DNA of 17,230 nucleotides, taken from contig JAJZWL010000013.1 in the NCBI GenBank assembly GCA_021846685.1, positions 1 to 17,230 on the forward strand. Reading direction: 5' to 3'. This document shows positions 1 to 7,605 of this stretch, one piece after another. The position numbers and the translations under genes are program-made. Below the pieces are notes generated by a model. It had not been told where the DNA came from. It worked only from the letters and a program-made list of their open reading frames with translations, and did no database searches. The DNA comes from a bacterium (GTDB taxonomy: Bacteria > Patescibacteria > Dojkabacteria > JAKAPS01 > JAJZLI01). Position 1 is the stretch's first letter. Every line of letters begins with the position of its first letter.

Positions 1-1139
1 TAGAAGAAATATTAATCGATAAAAATAAAGAATTTAAAAAAGAAGAGAAAGAAGTTATAAAAACGCTTCTAGAGAAAAAAATATTAGTTTTAATATCAAA
101 TAATGAGATATATATCTTTATTCATAATAAAAAAAATATAAAACCTATCAATACGCAAGAAAAATACCTCATACTAGATTTTTCCAGGTATCTTTTTATC
201 GCTTTTCAGAAAATAGATCTTATTATTAATCTTCAAGAAAAGATAGGAGAAGCCACGAAAGAATTAGAGAATAATAATAAGAAGTTAGAGAAAGCGAATG
301 AAGATTTGAAAGGATTAGATCAGTTAAAAGATGATTTAATATCTATATCTTCTCATGAATTAAGAACCCCTGCAAGTATAGTTAAGGGTAATGTATATAT
401 GGCTCAATCTGCAATACAGTCATATATAGATACACTACCTAAAAGCCAGCAGAACAATGAGTATATAGAGAAATTAAGTAGATATATACAAAGAAGTATA
501 GAGAGTATAGAAAGTGAGATTAGATTAATAAATACATTACTTGAAGCATCTAGGATGGGAAAATCAGATATACCAATAATTCCAGAAAACTTAGATATAG
601 TATCTATGATAGAGTCCCAAGTAGATGGATTTAAGAAAGAAGCAAATAACAAAGGATTAAGATTAATATATCATAAAAAAGAAATACCAATGATATATGG
701 AGATAGAACGAAGGTAGAAGAAATAATAGGTAATTTAATATCAAATGCTATAAAATACTCAGAGAGAGGAAGTATAGATATACGAACAGAAGAAGATAAG
801 GAATATGTAACAGTACATATAAAAGATAATGGAGTAGGGATACCAGAAGAAGAGATACCATTGTTATTTCAGAAATTTCATAGATTAAATAATTATATAG
901 GAAATCCAAATGATCCAAAGGATAGGAAGCATTTATTAGTAAGACCAGGAGGGACAGGATTGGGGTTGTATGTAGTTAAGGGATTAGTAGAAAGAATGGG
1001 AGGGAAGATATGGATAGACAGTATAGTAGGAGAAGGATCTACATTCTCATTTACTCTACCTATAGCAAAGGATATTAAAAAAGAAAATAATGACTCTTTT
1101 AAATCCCAAGACGTATTTAAAAAATTAAAACTTAAATAA
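1..1139 (+). CDS. Sensor histidine kinase, 5' end missing (partial)
   Basis: The reading frame is open from the left edge (first full codon at 3) to TAA at 1137-1139, so 378 residues are visible and the true start lies outside. Residues 1-75 alternate short strands and helices and resemble the end of a GAF-like sensor domain (inference). A charged coiled-coil linker (about 76-110) leads into a HisKA domain with the H-box SHELRTP; the phospho-accepting His is residue 118 (nt 354-356). The HATPase_c domain follows, with N-box (NLISNAIKYS), G1 (DNGVGIP), F-box (LFQKFHR) and G2 (GGTGLGLYVVKGLV). No transmembrane segment is visible. It should autophosphorylate and pass phosphate to a response regulator; none is adjacent downstream, and the only receiver in the window is at 15051. 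An in-frame TTG at 306 would cut the linker and is not a credible start. Ile codons are nearly all ATA here, a mild difference from the neighbours. Confidence 0.93.
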   Translation, partial: EEILIDKNKEFKKEEKEVIKTLLEKKILVLISNNEIYIFIHNKKNIKPINTQEKYLILDFSRYLFIAFQKIDLIINLQEKIGEATKELENNNKKLEKANEDLKGLDQLKDDLISISSHELRTPASIVKGNVYMAQSAIQSYIDTLPKSQQNNEYIEKLSRYIQRSIESIESEIRLINTLLEASRMGKSDIPIIPENLDIVSMIESQVDGFKKEANNKGLRLIYHKKEIPMIYGDRTKVEEIIGNLISNAIKYSERGSIDIRTEEDKEYVTVHIKDNGVGIPEEEIPLLFQKFHRLNNYIGNPNDPKDRKHLLVRPGGTGLGLYVVKGLVERMGGKIWIDSIVGEGSTFSFTLPIAKDIKKENNDSFKSQDVFKKLKLK

Positions 1140-1180
1140 TATCTATAATTACTTATATTTACTTTATCATATTTAATAAA

Positions 1181-1209
1181 TTGTTTAAGGTTGGAATTTT
1201 TGATATACT
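1181..1209 (+). promoter_or_regulatory. Promoter for MBL hydrolase-dnaB, leaderless type
   Basis: The -35 is TTGTTT (1181-1186), then a 17-nt spacer, then TATACT (1204-1209) preceded by TGA, an extended -10. The ATG at 1217 lies 8 nt beyond the -10, where transcription should begin, so the mRNA is predicted to be leaderless. An in-frame TTG at 1181 is the -35 box itself and not the start codon. Confidence 0.65.
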
Positions 1210-1216
1210 CATATAT

Positions 1217-1873
1217 ATGAACAAGGTTAGTATAAAATATTTTCTACAAGCATTTTTTAGTTTATCAGATAAGAATACTACAATTTTTATTGATCCATAT
1301 ACTAAGTTAGGAGATTTAACACCTCCTGTTTTGAAGACTTCTCCTGATATTCTGTTAATAACACATGAACATCCAGATCATAATAATAGAGAATATTCTA
1401 CAGAAGATACTTTTGAAATTCATAATCCAGGAGAGTATGATGTCAAGAATGTTATAGTTGAAGGTATCTCAACTTTTCATGATAAAAAGAATGGAGAAGA
1501 AAGAGGCTTTAATACTATATATTCAATAAATTTTAATGGAATTAATTTTGTTCATTTAGGTGATTTAGGTGTAAAGCTTGAAAAAGAAACCATAGAAACC
1601 TTAGGTGTAGTAGATGTGTTATTTATTCCAGTAGGAGGATTTTTCACTATTGATTATAAAGAAGCTATTGAAATTACAAAAGATATAAATCCTGCAATTG
1701 TCGTTCCTATGCATTATAAAACAGAAAAAACATCTCAATTACCACTAGAGGGTATTGATAAGTTTTTATCTGACTTCGGAGGAATACAACAAGAAGTAGA
1801 ATCTTTAGATGTTGTAGAAACTGATTTTGATGATGAAGAATTTAAAACTAAAGTTGTAGTTTTTAAATCTTAA
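1217..1873 (+). CDS. UlaG-like metallo-beta-lactamase-fold hydrolase
   Basis: This 218-residue protein belongs to the MBL-fold group of COG2220 (UlaG-like, Lactamase_B_3). The metal-binding motif is THEHPDH (His50, His52, Asp54, His55), with further ligand candidates His88, the HLGD segment (Asp116) and the conserved PMHY near the C-terminus (His166). The segments HLGDLG, FIPVGG and TIDYKEA are characteristic of this family. Near the N-terminus, where relatives usually carry GHSCF or GQSCF, this protein reads LQAFF, so Gln11 takes the usual His/Gln place and the Gly is lost. No signal peptide is seen, so it should be cytoplasmic. The substrate cannot be told from sequence; the family includes phosphodiesterases and lactonases. 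ATG 1217 is preferred because the family N-terminus begins here and a promoter fits directly upstream. dnaB follows 9 nt after the stop, suggesting cotranscription. Confidence 0.85.
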   Translation: MNKVSIKYFLQAFFSLSDKNTTIFIDPYTKLGDLTPPVLKTSPDILLITHEHPDHNNREYSTEDTFEIHNPGEYDVKNVIVEGISTFHDKKNGEERGFNTIYSINFNGINFVHLGDLGVKLEKETIETLGVVDVLFIPVGGFFTIDYKEAIEITKDINPAIVVPMHYKTEKTSQLPLEGIDKFLSDFGGIQQEVESLDVVETDFDDEEFKTKVVVFKS

Positions 1874-1882
1874 ATATAAAAA

Positions 1883-3199
1883 ATGAACAAAGTATTACCT
1901 AATAATCTTGATGCAGAAAAACTCTGTATCAATGCAATTTTAATGAGTAGGGATTCTCTACTAGACCTCGTTGAGGTTTTAAAACCCGAGTATTTTTACT
2001 TCAACTCAAATAAAGAAATATTTAATTCAATTATTATACTTTTTCAAGAAGGTTCTCCTGTAGATGTAATGAGTATAAAAACCAATCTTAATAAAAGGAA
2101 ACTTCTTTCAAAGATTGGAGGTGAAGAATATTTAGCAGAATTAGTAGAGAATAGTATAGGAAGTTTATCAGGCGTATATTATGGAAATATTGTAAAGGAA
2201 CTATATATAAGGCGAGAACTTATAAAGGCAGGTGGAGATATAGTAGATTTAAGTTTTGATGAGAATACTAAAATTTCAGATGTAATTAATGAATCTGAAA
2301 AAAAACTTTTTGGAGTATCTAGTTCTAATATAAAAAGTGATTTTGTTCATTTAAAAGAATTATTATCAGAAAGTTATAAAAGAGCAGAAGAAATAGAAAA
2401 AAGTAAAGATAAGTTAAGAGGTATTTTAAGTGGTTTTATTGATTTAGATAATATTTTAGGTGGGTTTCAAGAATCAAACCTTATAATAGTTGCAGCAAGA
2501 CCATCTGTTGGAAAAACCTCTTTTTTATTAGATATAGCTAGAAATGCTTCTCTGAAAGCTGGAAAAAATGTAGCTATGTTTTCATTAGAAATGTCTAATT
2601 CTGAAATTACTGACAGATTAATATCTTCTCAAGTGGGCATGAATTTATGGGATTACAGAATGGGTCACTTTGACTCTTCAAAATTAGAAAATCTTGCTGA
2701 TGTTATGGGTAGATTATCTGAAGCTAATTTATACATTGATGATACTCCTGGTCAAAATATTATGGAAATGAATACTAAAGCTAGAAGATTAGATTTAGAA
2801 AATAAAATTGATCTTATTATTGTAGATTACTTGCAATTAATATCAGGTACAAATAAAGAAAATAGGGTTCAGGAAGTATCTGAGATATCTAGGTTTTTGA
2901 AAAATATGGCAAGAGAGTTAAAGGTTCCTGTAATAGCAGCATCTCAATTATCCCGTGCTGTAGAGAATAGAACTTCTAAAATTCCTCAATTATCTGATCT
3001 GAGAGAATCAGGTGCTATAGAACAAGATGCAGATGTTGTTGTATTTTTGCATAGAGAGGAGATATATGACCCAGATAATTCAGAAAAAAAGGGTATAGCA
3101 GATGTAATCGTATCAAAACATAGAAATGGGCCTATTGGATCTACAGAAATAAGATTTATTAAAGAACAGGCTAAATTCGCAAACCTTTCTAAACGGTAA
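1883..3199 (+). CDS. dnaB: Replicative DNA helicase DnaB
   Basis: The hexameric helicase unwinds DNA at the replication fork and recruits primase. The 438-residue protein has the N-terminal DnaB domain (about 5-105, opening LPNNLDAEKLCINAIL), a linker, and the RecA-like C-terminal ATPase. Walker A is ARPSVGKT (205-212), Walker B is LIIVDYLQ (311-318), the ASQLSRAVENR segment is at 353-363, and the LSDLRESGAIEQDADVVVFLHR segment at 370-391 is diagnostic. Length is slightly under the usual 450-470 because of short linkers and C-terminus. There is no intein, a frequent guest in this gene. The ATG at 1883 lies 9 nt after the MBL hydrolase stop, with no Shine-Dalgarno, so it is probably expressed from the promoter at 1181 by readthrough or coupling. 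Confidence 0.97.
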   Translation: MNKVLPNNLDAEKLCINAILMSRDSLLDLVEVLKPEYFYFNSNKEIFNSIIILFQEGSPVDVMSIKTNLNKRKLLSKIGGEEYLAELVENSIGSLSGVYYGNIVKELYIRRELIKAGGDIVDLSFDENTKISDVINESEKKLFGVSSSNIKSDFVHLKELLSESYKRAEEIEKSKDKLRGILSGFIDLDNILGGFQESNLIIVAARPSVGKTSFLLDIARNASLKAGKNVAMFSLEMSNSEITDRLISSQVGMNLWDYRMGHFDSSKLENLADVMGRLSEANLYIDDTPGQNIMEMNTKARRLDLENKIDLIIVDYLQLISGTNKENRVQEVSEISRFLKNMARELKVPVIAASQLSRAVENRTSKIPQLSDLRESGAIEQDADVVVFLHREEIYDPDNSEKKGIADVIVSKHRNGPIGSTEIRFIKEQAKFANLSKR

Positions 3200-3221
3200 T
3201 TAATCCCATAGAATTTTAAAA

Positions 3222-3250
3222 TAGACAGTTTATATTATTTAGTGTATAAT
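3222..3250 (+). promoter_or_regulatory. Promoter for PP2C-like phosphatase, near-leaderless
   Basis: TAGACA (3222-3227, 5 of 6 to TTGACA), a 17-nt spacer and a perfect TATAAT (3245-3250). The ATG at 3260 is 9 nt beyond the -10, leaving at most a few nucleotides of leader. A GTG at 3242 overlaps the -10 and is therefore not the start. Confidence 0.7.
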
Positions 3251-3259
3251 GTAACTAAT

Positions 3260-4114
3260 ATGTTAGAAGCAGTTGATAATCAAAACAATCCAGAGAAACT
3301 TTTTTTGGGAGAACATCCAGTCAGTGTGGACTCTTTTGTATCTTCAGCCCCAGGAAAGGGTCAAGATGGTATATTTATTGGAAAAGGATTTGTAGCAGTA
3401 GCAGATGGGCAAACCCCGCTTGCTCCTGGACATGAAAAAGAGGTAATAAAATATGTAAAAGAGCTATTGGGAGCACTTGATAAAGCAAAAGGAAAATCAA
3501 CTCAAGATATGTTTAGAAGTGCTATTGGCTCTGCTAAAAAAGATGGAGTTGAAGCATGGGCTGTTCCTTCATCTACAGTTGTAGATGTAAGAGTAGTAGG
3601 AGAGGAAATTGTAATTGAGCTTCTTGGAGATTGTTTTGCTGTAGTGAAACAAGGGGAACAGTATACTGTAATAAAGGATACTGGACTACATTCTCAAGAG
3701 GATAATGAAGCTATACAGAAACTAGGAATATTAATGTCAGAAGGTAAATCTTTTAAAGAGGCTTCTGAAGAAATTGGTCCTATGTTACGAAAAAGTAGGG
3801 CAAAAATAAATACTCCAGATGGATATTGGGTAGCTGCTAATAATGAGGAAGCTTCAGAGCATGTGGAAGTACACAAATTCTCAGTAGATTCTGTAGATGA
3901 TATACTTATAGGTTCAGATGGAATCTCAAGACTTGTAGAAATTTTCGGTTTACTTACTTATTCCGAATTATTAGAACTATGTAGTGAAAAAGGAGTAAAA
4001 CCAGTAATAGAGGGATTACGTGAACTTGAAGAGACTGATCCTAATTGTGAAAAGTATCCTCGTTTTTCTAAAAATGATGATGCAACTGCAGCTATGATTC
4101 ACTTCAATAAATAA
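3260..4114 (+). CDS. PP2C-like serine/threonine protein phosphatase
   Basis: This 284-residue protein has the scattered acidic motifs of the PPM/PP2C fold, which binds two metal ions and removes phosphate from Ser/Thr. Visible are VADGQTP (Asp49, Gly50), the PSST strand (103-106), LLGDC (Asp124, matching the GDS motif), GSDGISRLV (Asp220) and KNDDATA (Asp273, Asp274). The NTPDGYW segment (185-190) and the DPNCEKYPR stretch before the final DD match a little-studied bacterial PP2C branch as I recall it; no search was run. There is no membrane segment or sensor domain. The gene sits alone between dnaB and pyk, with a promoter immediately upstream. No Ser/Thr kinase is in the window, so its partner is unknown. 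The fold assignment is fairly firm; activity is inferred from retained acidic residues. Confidence 0.75.
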   Translation: MLEAVDNQNNPEKLFLGEHPVSVDSFVSSAPGKGQDGIFIGKGFVAVADGQTPLAPGHEKEVIKYVKELLGALDKAKGKSTQDMFRSAIGSAKKDGVEAWAVPSSTVVDVRVVGEEIVIELLGDCFAVVKQGEQYTVIKDTGLHSQEDNEAIQKLGILMSEGKSFKEASEEIGPMLRKSRAKINTPDGYWVAANNEEASEHVEVHKFSVDSVDDILIGSDGISRLVEIFGLLTYSELLELCSEKGVKPVIEGLRELEETDPNCEKYPRFSKNDDATAAMIHFNK

Positions 4115-4155
4115 ATTAATTCACTTTAATTATTCTTTTCTTAGTAATATTAATA

Positions 4156-4184
4156 TTGTGTAAATCCGTATTATTTGATACAGT
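4156..4184 (+). promoter_or_regulatory. Promoter for pyk, leaderless type
   Basis: TTGTGT (4156-4161), a 17-nt spacer and TACAGT (4179-4184), with TGA just before it forming an extended -10. The ATG at 4193 is 9 nt past the -10. The -10 hexamer matches only 4 of 6, so this is weaker than the others, but spacing and position agree with them. Confidence 0.5.
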
Positions 4185-4192
4185 GGTATCTT

Positions 4193-5605
4193 ATGGAAAA
4201 TTTTAAACAGAGCATAAATAATTCAACAAAAATAATAGCTACTATTGGACCTTCTACTGATAGTTATGATGCAGTATATAAACTTATTAAAAATGGAGTC
4301 AATGGAATTCGTTTAAATTTTAGTCATGCAAGTCATGATGAGCATAAAAATAGAATTCAATGGGTAAGAAAAATCTCAAAAGAATTAAATATCCCTATTG
4401 CTATTATTCAAGATTTACAAGGACCCAAAATACGATTAGGAGATTTTGACGGAAGCATTAATGTGCAAAATAATGATATTTTAAAGTTTGGATATAATAC
4501 CCAATATATAAAAGAAGGTATTATTCCTATTCAATATGATCTATCTCAGAAAGTAAAAAAAGGAGAGAGATTATATCTTTATGATGGGAAAATAAAAACA
4601 ATAATAGAAGGAATTGAGAATGGAATCATTTTTGCTAGAGCACAAAATAAGGGAGAATTAGTTAAACGTAAAGGTATTAATTTGCCAGATACTGATTTTA
4701 ATGGAGACATAATAACATCTAAGGATCTAGAGGATTTAAAATTTGGAGTTTTAATGGAAGTTGATTATATAGCTTTAAGTTTTGTTCAAAGATCTGATGA
4801 TATTGAAAATTTAAGACAGATACTTAAAAAATTAAATAGTAATATAAAAATTATTTCTAAAATCGAGACTCGTGCTGCAGTAGATAATTTAGAAGAGATA
4901 ATTAAGGTATCTGATGCAGTTATGGTTGCAAGAGGAGATTTAGCAGTGGAAACACCACCTGAGTCTGTTCCTATAGTTCAGAGAAGAATTGTCAATTTAT
5001 GTTTGAAATATTCTAAAACAAGTATTATTGCGACACAAATGCTATTTAGTATGACAGACTCTCCCCTTCCTACTAGAGCTGAGGTTTCTGATATAGCTAC
5101 TGCTGTTATAATTGGAGCAGATAGCGTAATGTTAAGTGATGAGACTGCTTCTGGTAATTATCCAATAGAATCTGTCATGATGATGCAAAAAGTTTGCTCT
5201 TATACAAAAGAAAATTCACCTCTAAATGTTATATTTAAAGATAAAAAAGAGAAATCATTAAGAAATGCTATTTCTTCAAGCGTTATAACCTTAGTAGAAA
5301 ATATCAATGCAAAAGCTATTGTAGTTGAAACAAAATCAGGGGCTACAGCCTTAGAGATAGCAGATCTTAAACCTATTGTCCCTATAATTGCAGTTACCGA
5401 TGATATTCTGACCTATAATCAATTAGCAATAGTGTCTGGAGTAAGAAGTTTTCTTCATCCTGTAGATAAGTTAGCAGCTACTAAGATAACAGATTATTTA
5501 TATGAGAAGAAAGTTTTTTCTAAAAAAGATCTTATTGTAACTGTTAGCGGAGATACTCCAGGAGAGATAGGAAATACAGATACAATAAAAGTAAGAATTC
5601 TTTGA
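4193..5605 (+). CDS. pyk: Pyruvate kinase
   Basis: It transfers phosphate from phosphoenolpyruvate to ADP, the final ATP-yielding step of glycolysis, in the cytoplasm. The 470-residue protein is full length. The A domain opens TKIIATIGPS (12-21), followed by IRLNFSHASH (39-48) with the substrate-binding Arg, Asn and Ser. DLQGPKIRLGDF (74-85) precedes the B domain (about 85-165). ISKIET (221-226) holds the catalytic Lys223 and metal-binding Glu225, and ARGDLAVE (246-253) the metal-binding Asp249. ATQML and PTRAEVSD (293-300) are signature segments. The C-terminal domain is present and ends VSGDTPGEIG...TIKVRIL. ATG 4193 is chosen over an in-frame TTG at 4175 because family homology begins just after it and the TTG lies inside the promoter. 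The stop is TGA. The gene faces the minus-strand membrane protein with a 15-nt gap and no obvious terminator hairpin. Confidence 0.97.
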   Translation: MENFKQSINNSTKIIATIGPSTDSYDAVYKLIKNGVNGIRLNFSHASHDEHKNRIQWVRKISKELNIPIAIIQDLQGPKIRLGDFDGSINVQNNDILKFGYNTQYIKEGIIPIQYDLSQKVKKGERLYLYDGKIKTIIEGIENGIIFARAQNKGELVKRKGINLPDTDFNGDIITSKDLEDLKFGVLMEVDYIALSFVQRSDDIENLRQILKKLNSNIKIISKIETRAAVDNLEEIIKVSDAVMVARGDLAVETPPESVPIVQRRIVNLCLKYSKTSIIATQMLFSMTDSPLPTRAEVSDIATAVIIGADSVMLSDETASGNYPIESVMMMQKVCSYTKENSPLNVIFKDKKEKSLRNAISSSVITLVENINAKAIVVETKSGATALEIADLKPIVPIIAVTDDILTYNQLAIVSGVRSFLHPVDKLAATKITDYLYEKKVFSKKDLIVTVSGDTPGEIGNTDTIKVRIL

Positions 5606-5620
5606 AAGTAATATCCTAAT

Positions 5621-6466
5621 TTATTTTAGTGTAGTGGGTGTACTTGTATTAGGCGGATAAGAGATATGCCCATATGTTGAATTTAAATTAGATTGATGTT
5701 GAAAGATTGACTGCATTACACTAATCCCCATTATTATACCAATTGTACTAATTATACCAACAATAATTAATATAATTAACATTATGAATCCCATTTTTGA
5801 AATATATTTTTGTGATAACCTGAACTCATCTTCGTTTTTAAATTGACATTTTTTCAATACTATTTTTTCTCCATTAATTCCTATATATATATAATATCCA
5901 ATAATAAATAGTACTATTAAAATAATCCCTAATACAGATAGTCCTAAATGAGAAAGAATTGTGGATATAATTCCAAGTATGAATAGAGCTATATAAAATA
6001 GTAATAGATAAAATAATCCTGTTTTAATACTAAAAGCTGAAAGATATACCCAATTAAATACGAATGCTCCCCAATTCCAGTGTGTCTTTATATTTACCAT
6101 ACTATCAGTTTCAGTATTAGGTTCAGGAGTTACAGTCGTGTCTACGTTATTAGTTACAGTAGAACTGGTATTCATAAAAGGGTTATTTTCATTTGTGATA
6201 TTTCCAGAATCCATATTAGGTAAATCTTTTTCAGGATTAAGTGCTGTACTATCAGTATTAGTGTCAGTAGCAGTTTCAGTATCAGGTTCAGGGGTTACAG
6301 TCTGGTCTGTATTATTAGTTACAGAAGAACTGGTATTCATAAAAGGGTTATTTTCATTTGTGATATTTCCAGAATCCATATTAGGAGTAGTATCAGTAGT
6401 GTTAGGTTCAGGTGTTACATTTGTAATATCATTATTGGTATCACTTATTGAATTTGTATTGTCCAT
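5621..6466 (-). CDS. Membrane protein with duplicated Asn/Thr-rich N-terminus
   Basis: I do not recognise a named family with certainty. The first 125 of 281 residues are low-complexity, rich in Asn, Thr, Pro and Ser, without a signal peptide. They contain VTPEP three times (17, 57, 112) and a copied block running from PNMDSGNIT to VTNN (28-52 and 83-107), exactly 55 residues apart. The second half starts WNWGAFVFNWVYL (130-142), has three or so hydrophobic helices between about 147 and 196, then GINGEKIVLKK and EDEFRLSQKY, and a last helix near 224-249. That order (WNWGAF, helices, GxxG, QK, helix) resembles small uncharacterised bacterial membrane proteins of DUF2628-like type. Start codon ATG 6466 is favoured because an upstream TTG (6526) lies in the -35 and an ATG at 6499 overlaps the -10. 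The N-terminus probably stays cytoplasmic and disordered. Function is unknown. Confidence 0.7.
   Translation of the reverse strand: MDNTNSISDTNNDITNVTPEPNTTDTTPNMDSGNITNENNPFMNTSSSVTNNTDQTVTPEPDTETATDTNTDSTALNPEKDLPNMDSGNITNENNPFMNTSSTVTNNVDTTVTPEPNTETDSMVNIKTHWNWGAFVFNWVYLSAFSIKTGLFYLLLFYIALFILGIISTILSHLGLSVLGIILIVLFIIGYYIYIGINGEKIVLKKCQFKNEDEFRLSQKYISKMGFIMLIILIIVGIISTIGIIMGISVMQSIFQHQSNLNSTYGHISYPPNTSTPTTLK
6106..6220. repeat. Direct repeat copy 1 (115 bp) within the membrane protein gene
   Basis: This copy matches 6271-6385 with about 8 differences by eye over 115 bp, and the last 60 bp (6161-6220) are identical to 6326-6385. The 165-bp offset is a multiple of three, so the duplication stays in frame and repeats 55 amino acids. 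Confidence 0.9.
6271..6385. repeat. Direct repeat copy 2 (115 bp) within the membrane protein gene
   Basis: Partner of 6106-6220. A third, much shorter echo (the VTPEP-coding segment near 6404-6418) lies further toward the gene's 5' end. The stretch between the copies, 6221-6270, carries no second repeat. Confidence 0.9.
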
Positions 6467-6497
6467 GAATCTTAGATTAATATAAAACTCTATTTTC

Positions 6498-6526
6498 ATA
6501 GTATTATTTATTAATTCAGATGTCAA
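6498..6526 (-). promoter_or_regulatory. Minus-strand promoter for the membrane protein
   Basis: Read on the minus strand: a perfect TTGACA (6526 down to 6521), a 17-nt spacer, and TACTAT (6503 down to 6498, 4 of 6). Transcription would start near 6491, giving a leader of about 25 nt before ATG 6466, with no clear Shine-Dalgarno. Confidence 0.6.
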
Positions 6527-6549
6527 TATGAATTTTAATCTGTTATAAT
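6520..6549 (+). promoter_or_regulatory. Probable recA operon promoter
   Basis: ATGTCA (6520-6525, 4 of 6), an 18-nt spacer and TATAAT (6544-6549) with TGT before it, an extended -10. The start would be near 6556, about 24 nt upstream of recA. The -35 occupies the same bases as the minus-strand -35. GTTATAAT occurs twice, 10 bp apart (6542 and 6552), so a second -10-like box lies at 6554-6559. No recognisable LexA inverted repeat is present. Confidence 0.5.
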
Positions 6550-6579
6550 AGGTTATAATTATATTATATATATTACAGT

Positions 6580-7602
6580 ATGGCTAAAGGAACTAATACT
6601 AAAATTGAAGATATGAAAAAAGTAGATTTTGATAAAGAAGAAACTTTGAAGATTGCTTTGTCTCAGATTGAAAAGCAATTTGGAGTAGGATCTGTCATGA
6701 AAATGGGTGATAAACCTAGGCAGAAAGTAGCAGTATATTCTACTGGAGCTATATCTTTAGATTATGCTTTAGGTGTAGGAGGTATTCCTAGAGGAAGAAT
6801 CATAGAAATTTATGGACCTGAAAGTTCTGGGAAAACTACCTTAGCATTAAATATAATAGCAGAAGCTCAAAAACAAGGAGGTAGAGTCGTATATATTGAT
6901 GCAGAACATGCCTTAGATCCTGAATATGCTCGAAGAATAGGAGTAGATGTAGATAATATGTTTTTATCTCAACCTGATTATGGGGAACAAGCATTAGAAA
7001 TAGTAGAAACACTTATACGTTCTGGATCTATAGATGTTGTAGTAGTTGATTCTGTAGCAGCATTAACTCCTAAAGCTGAGATTGAAGGAGAAATGTCAGA
7101 TTCCTCAATCGGATTACAGGCAAGATTAATGTCAAAGGCTATGAGAAAACTTACTTCTATTTCTGCTAGGTCTAATTGTACTGTTATCTTTATAAATCAA
7201 TTAAGAACTAAAATTGGAGTTATGTTTGGATCTCCTGAAGTAACAACAGGGGGAAATGCATTGAAATTTTATTCTTCAATTAGAATAGATATCAGAAGAA
7301 AAGAAAAAATTACCAAGGGAGATACAGTAATTGGTCATACAGTTCTTACAAAAGTGGTAAAAAATAAAATGGCACCACCTTTTAAAGAAGCAAGTTTTGA
7401 TATTATTTTTCCAAATGGAATTTCTCGAGAAAGTGCCTTAATTGAGACTGCTTTATCTATGGGTATTTTAGAAAGATCTGGTGCTTGGTTTAGAATGGGA
7501 GAGAAACAACTTGCACAAGGAAAAGATTCTTTAAAAGAACTTCTAAAGGAGGATAAAGAATTATACTCAAATATAGAAAAACAAGTTAGAGCTAATTTTT
7601 AA
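6580..7602 (+). CDS. recA: Recombinase RecA
   Basis: RecA forms ATP-dependent filaments on single-stranded DNA for homologous pairing and SOS signalling. The 340-residue protein is complete: an N-terminal helix, Walker A GPESSGKTT (79-87), IDAEHALDP (106-114), QPDYGEQALEI (131-141), Walker B-like VVVVDSVAAL (153-162), and the L2 region with INQLRTKIGVMFGSPE and TTGGNALKFY (205-231). The C-terminal domain carries ISRESALI and SGAWF. The tail is short and lacks the strongly acidic extension of E. coli RecA. There is no intein. No Shine-Dalgarno precedes ATG 6580. It leads a run of four same-strand genes; recJ begins 3 nt after its stop, so recombination and recessed-end processing are probably made together. 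Confidence 0.98.
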   Translation: MAKGTNTKIEDMKKVDFDKEETLKIALSQIEKQFGVGSVMKMGDKPRQKVAVYSTGAISLDYALGVGGIPRGRIIEIYGPESSGKTTLALNIIAEAQKQGGRVVYIDAEHALDPEYARRIGVDVDNMFLSQPDYGEQALEIVETLIRSGSIDVVVVDSVAALTPKAEIEGEMSDSSIGLQARLMSKAMRKLTSISARSNCTVIFINQLRTKIGVMFGSPEVTTGGNALKFYSSIRIDIRRKEKITKGDTVIGHTVLTKVVKNKMAPPFKEASFDIIFPNGISRESALIETALSMGILERSGAWFRMGEKQLAQGKDSLKELLKEDKELYSNIEKQVRANF

Positions 7603-7605
7603 ATT

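Noticed and set aside
1181..1216. TTG at 1181 as start of the MBL hydrolase
   Set aside because: It is the -35 box of a well-formed promoter, and the added residues do not match the family's N-terminus.
6138..6485. Plus-strand open frame opposite the repeated region
   Set aside because: It mirrors the repeat of the minus-strand gene; its protein is an unlikely Val/Ser/Leu-rich repeat with no start signal.
6467..6526. Longer start (TTG 6526 or ATG 6499, minus strand) for the membrane protein
   Set aside because: TTG 6526 lies in the perfect -35 and ATG 6499 overlaps the -10, so neither would be in the transcript or usable.
6530..6579. LexA/SOS box upstream of recA
   Set aside because: I searched for the usual E. 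coli-type and Bacillus-type inverted repeats and saw none; only the GTTATAAT direct repeat is present.
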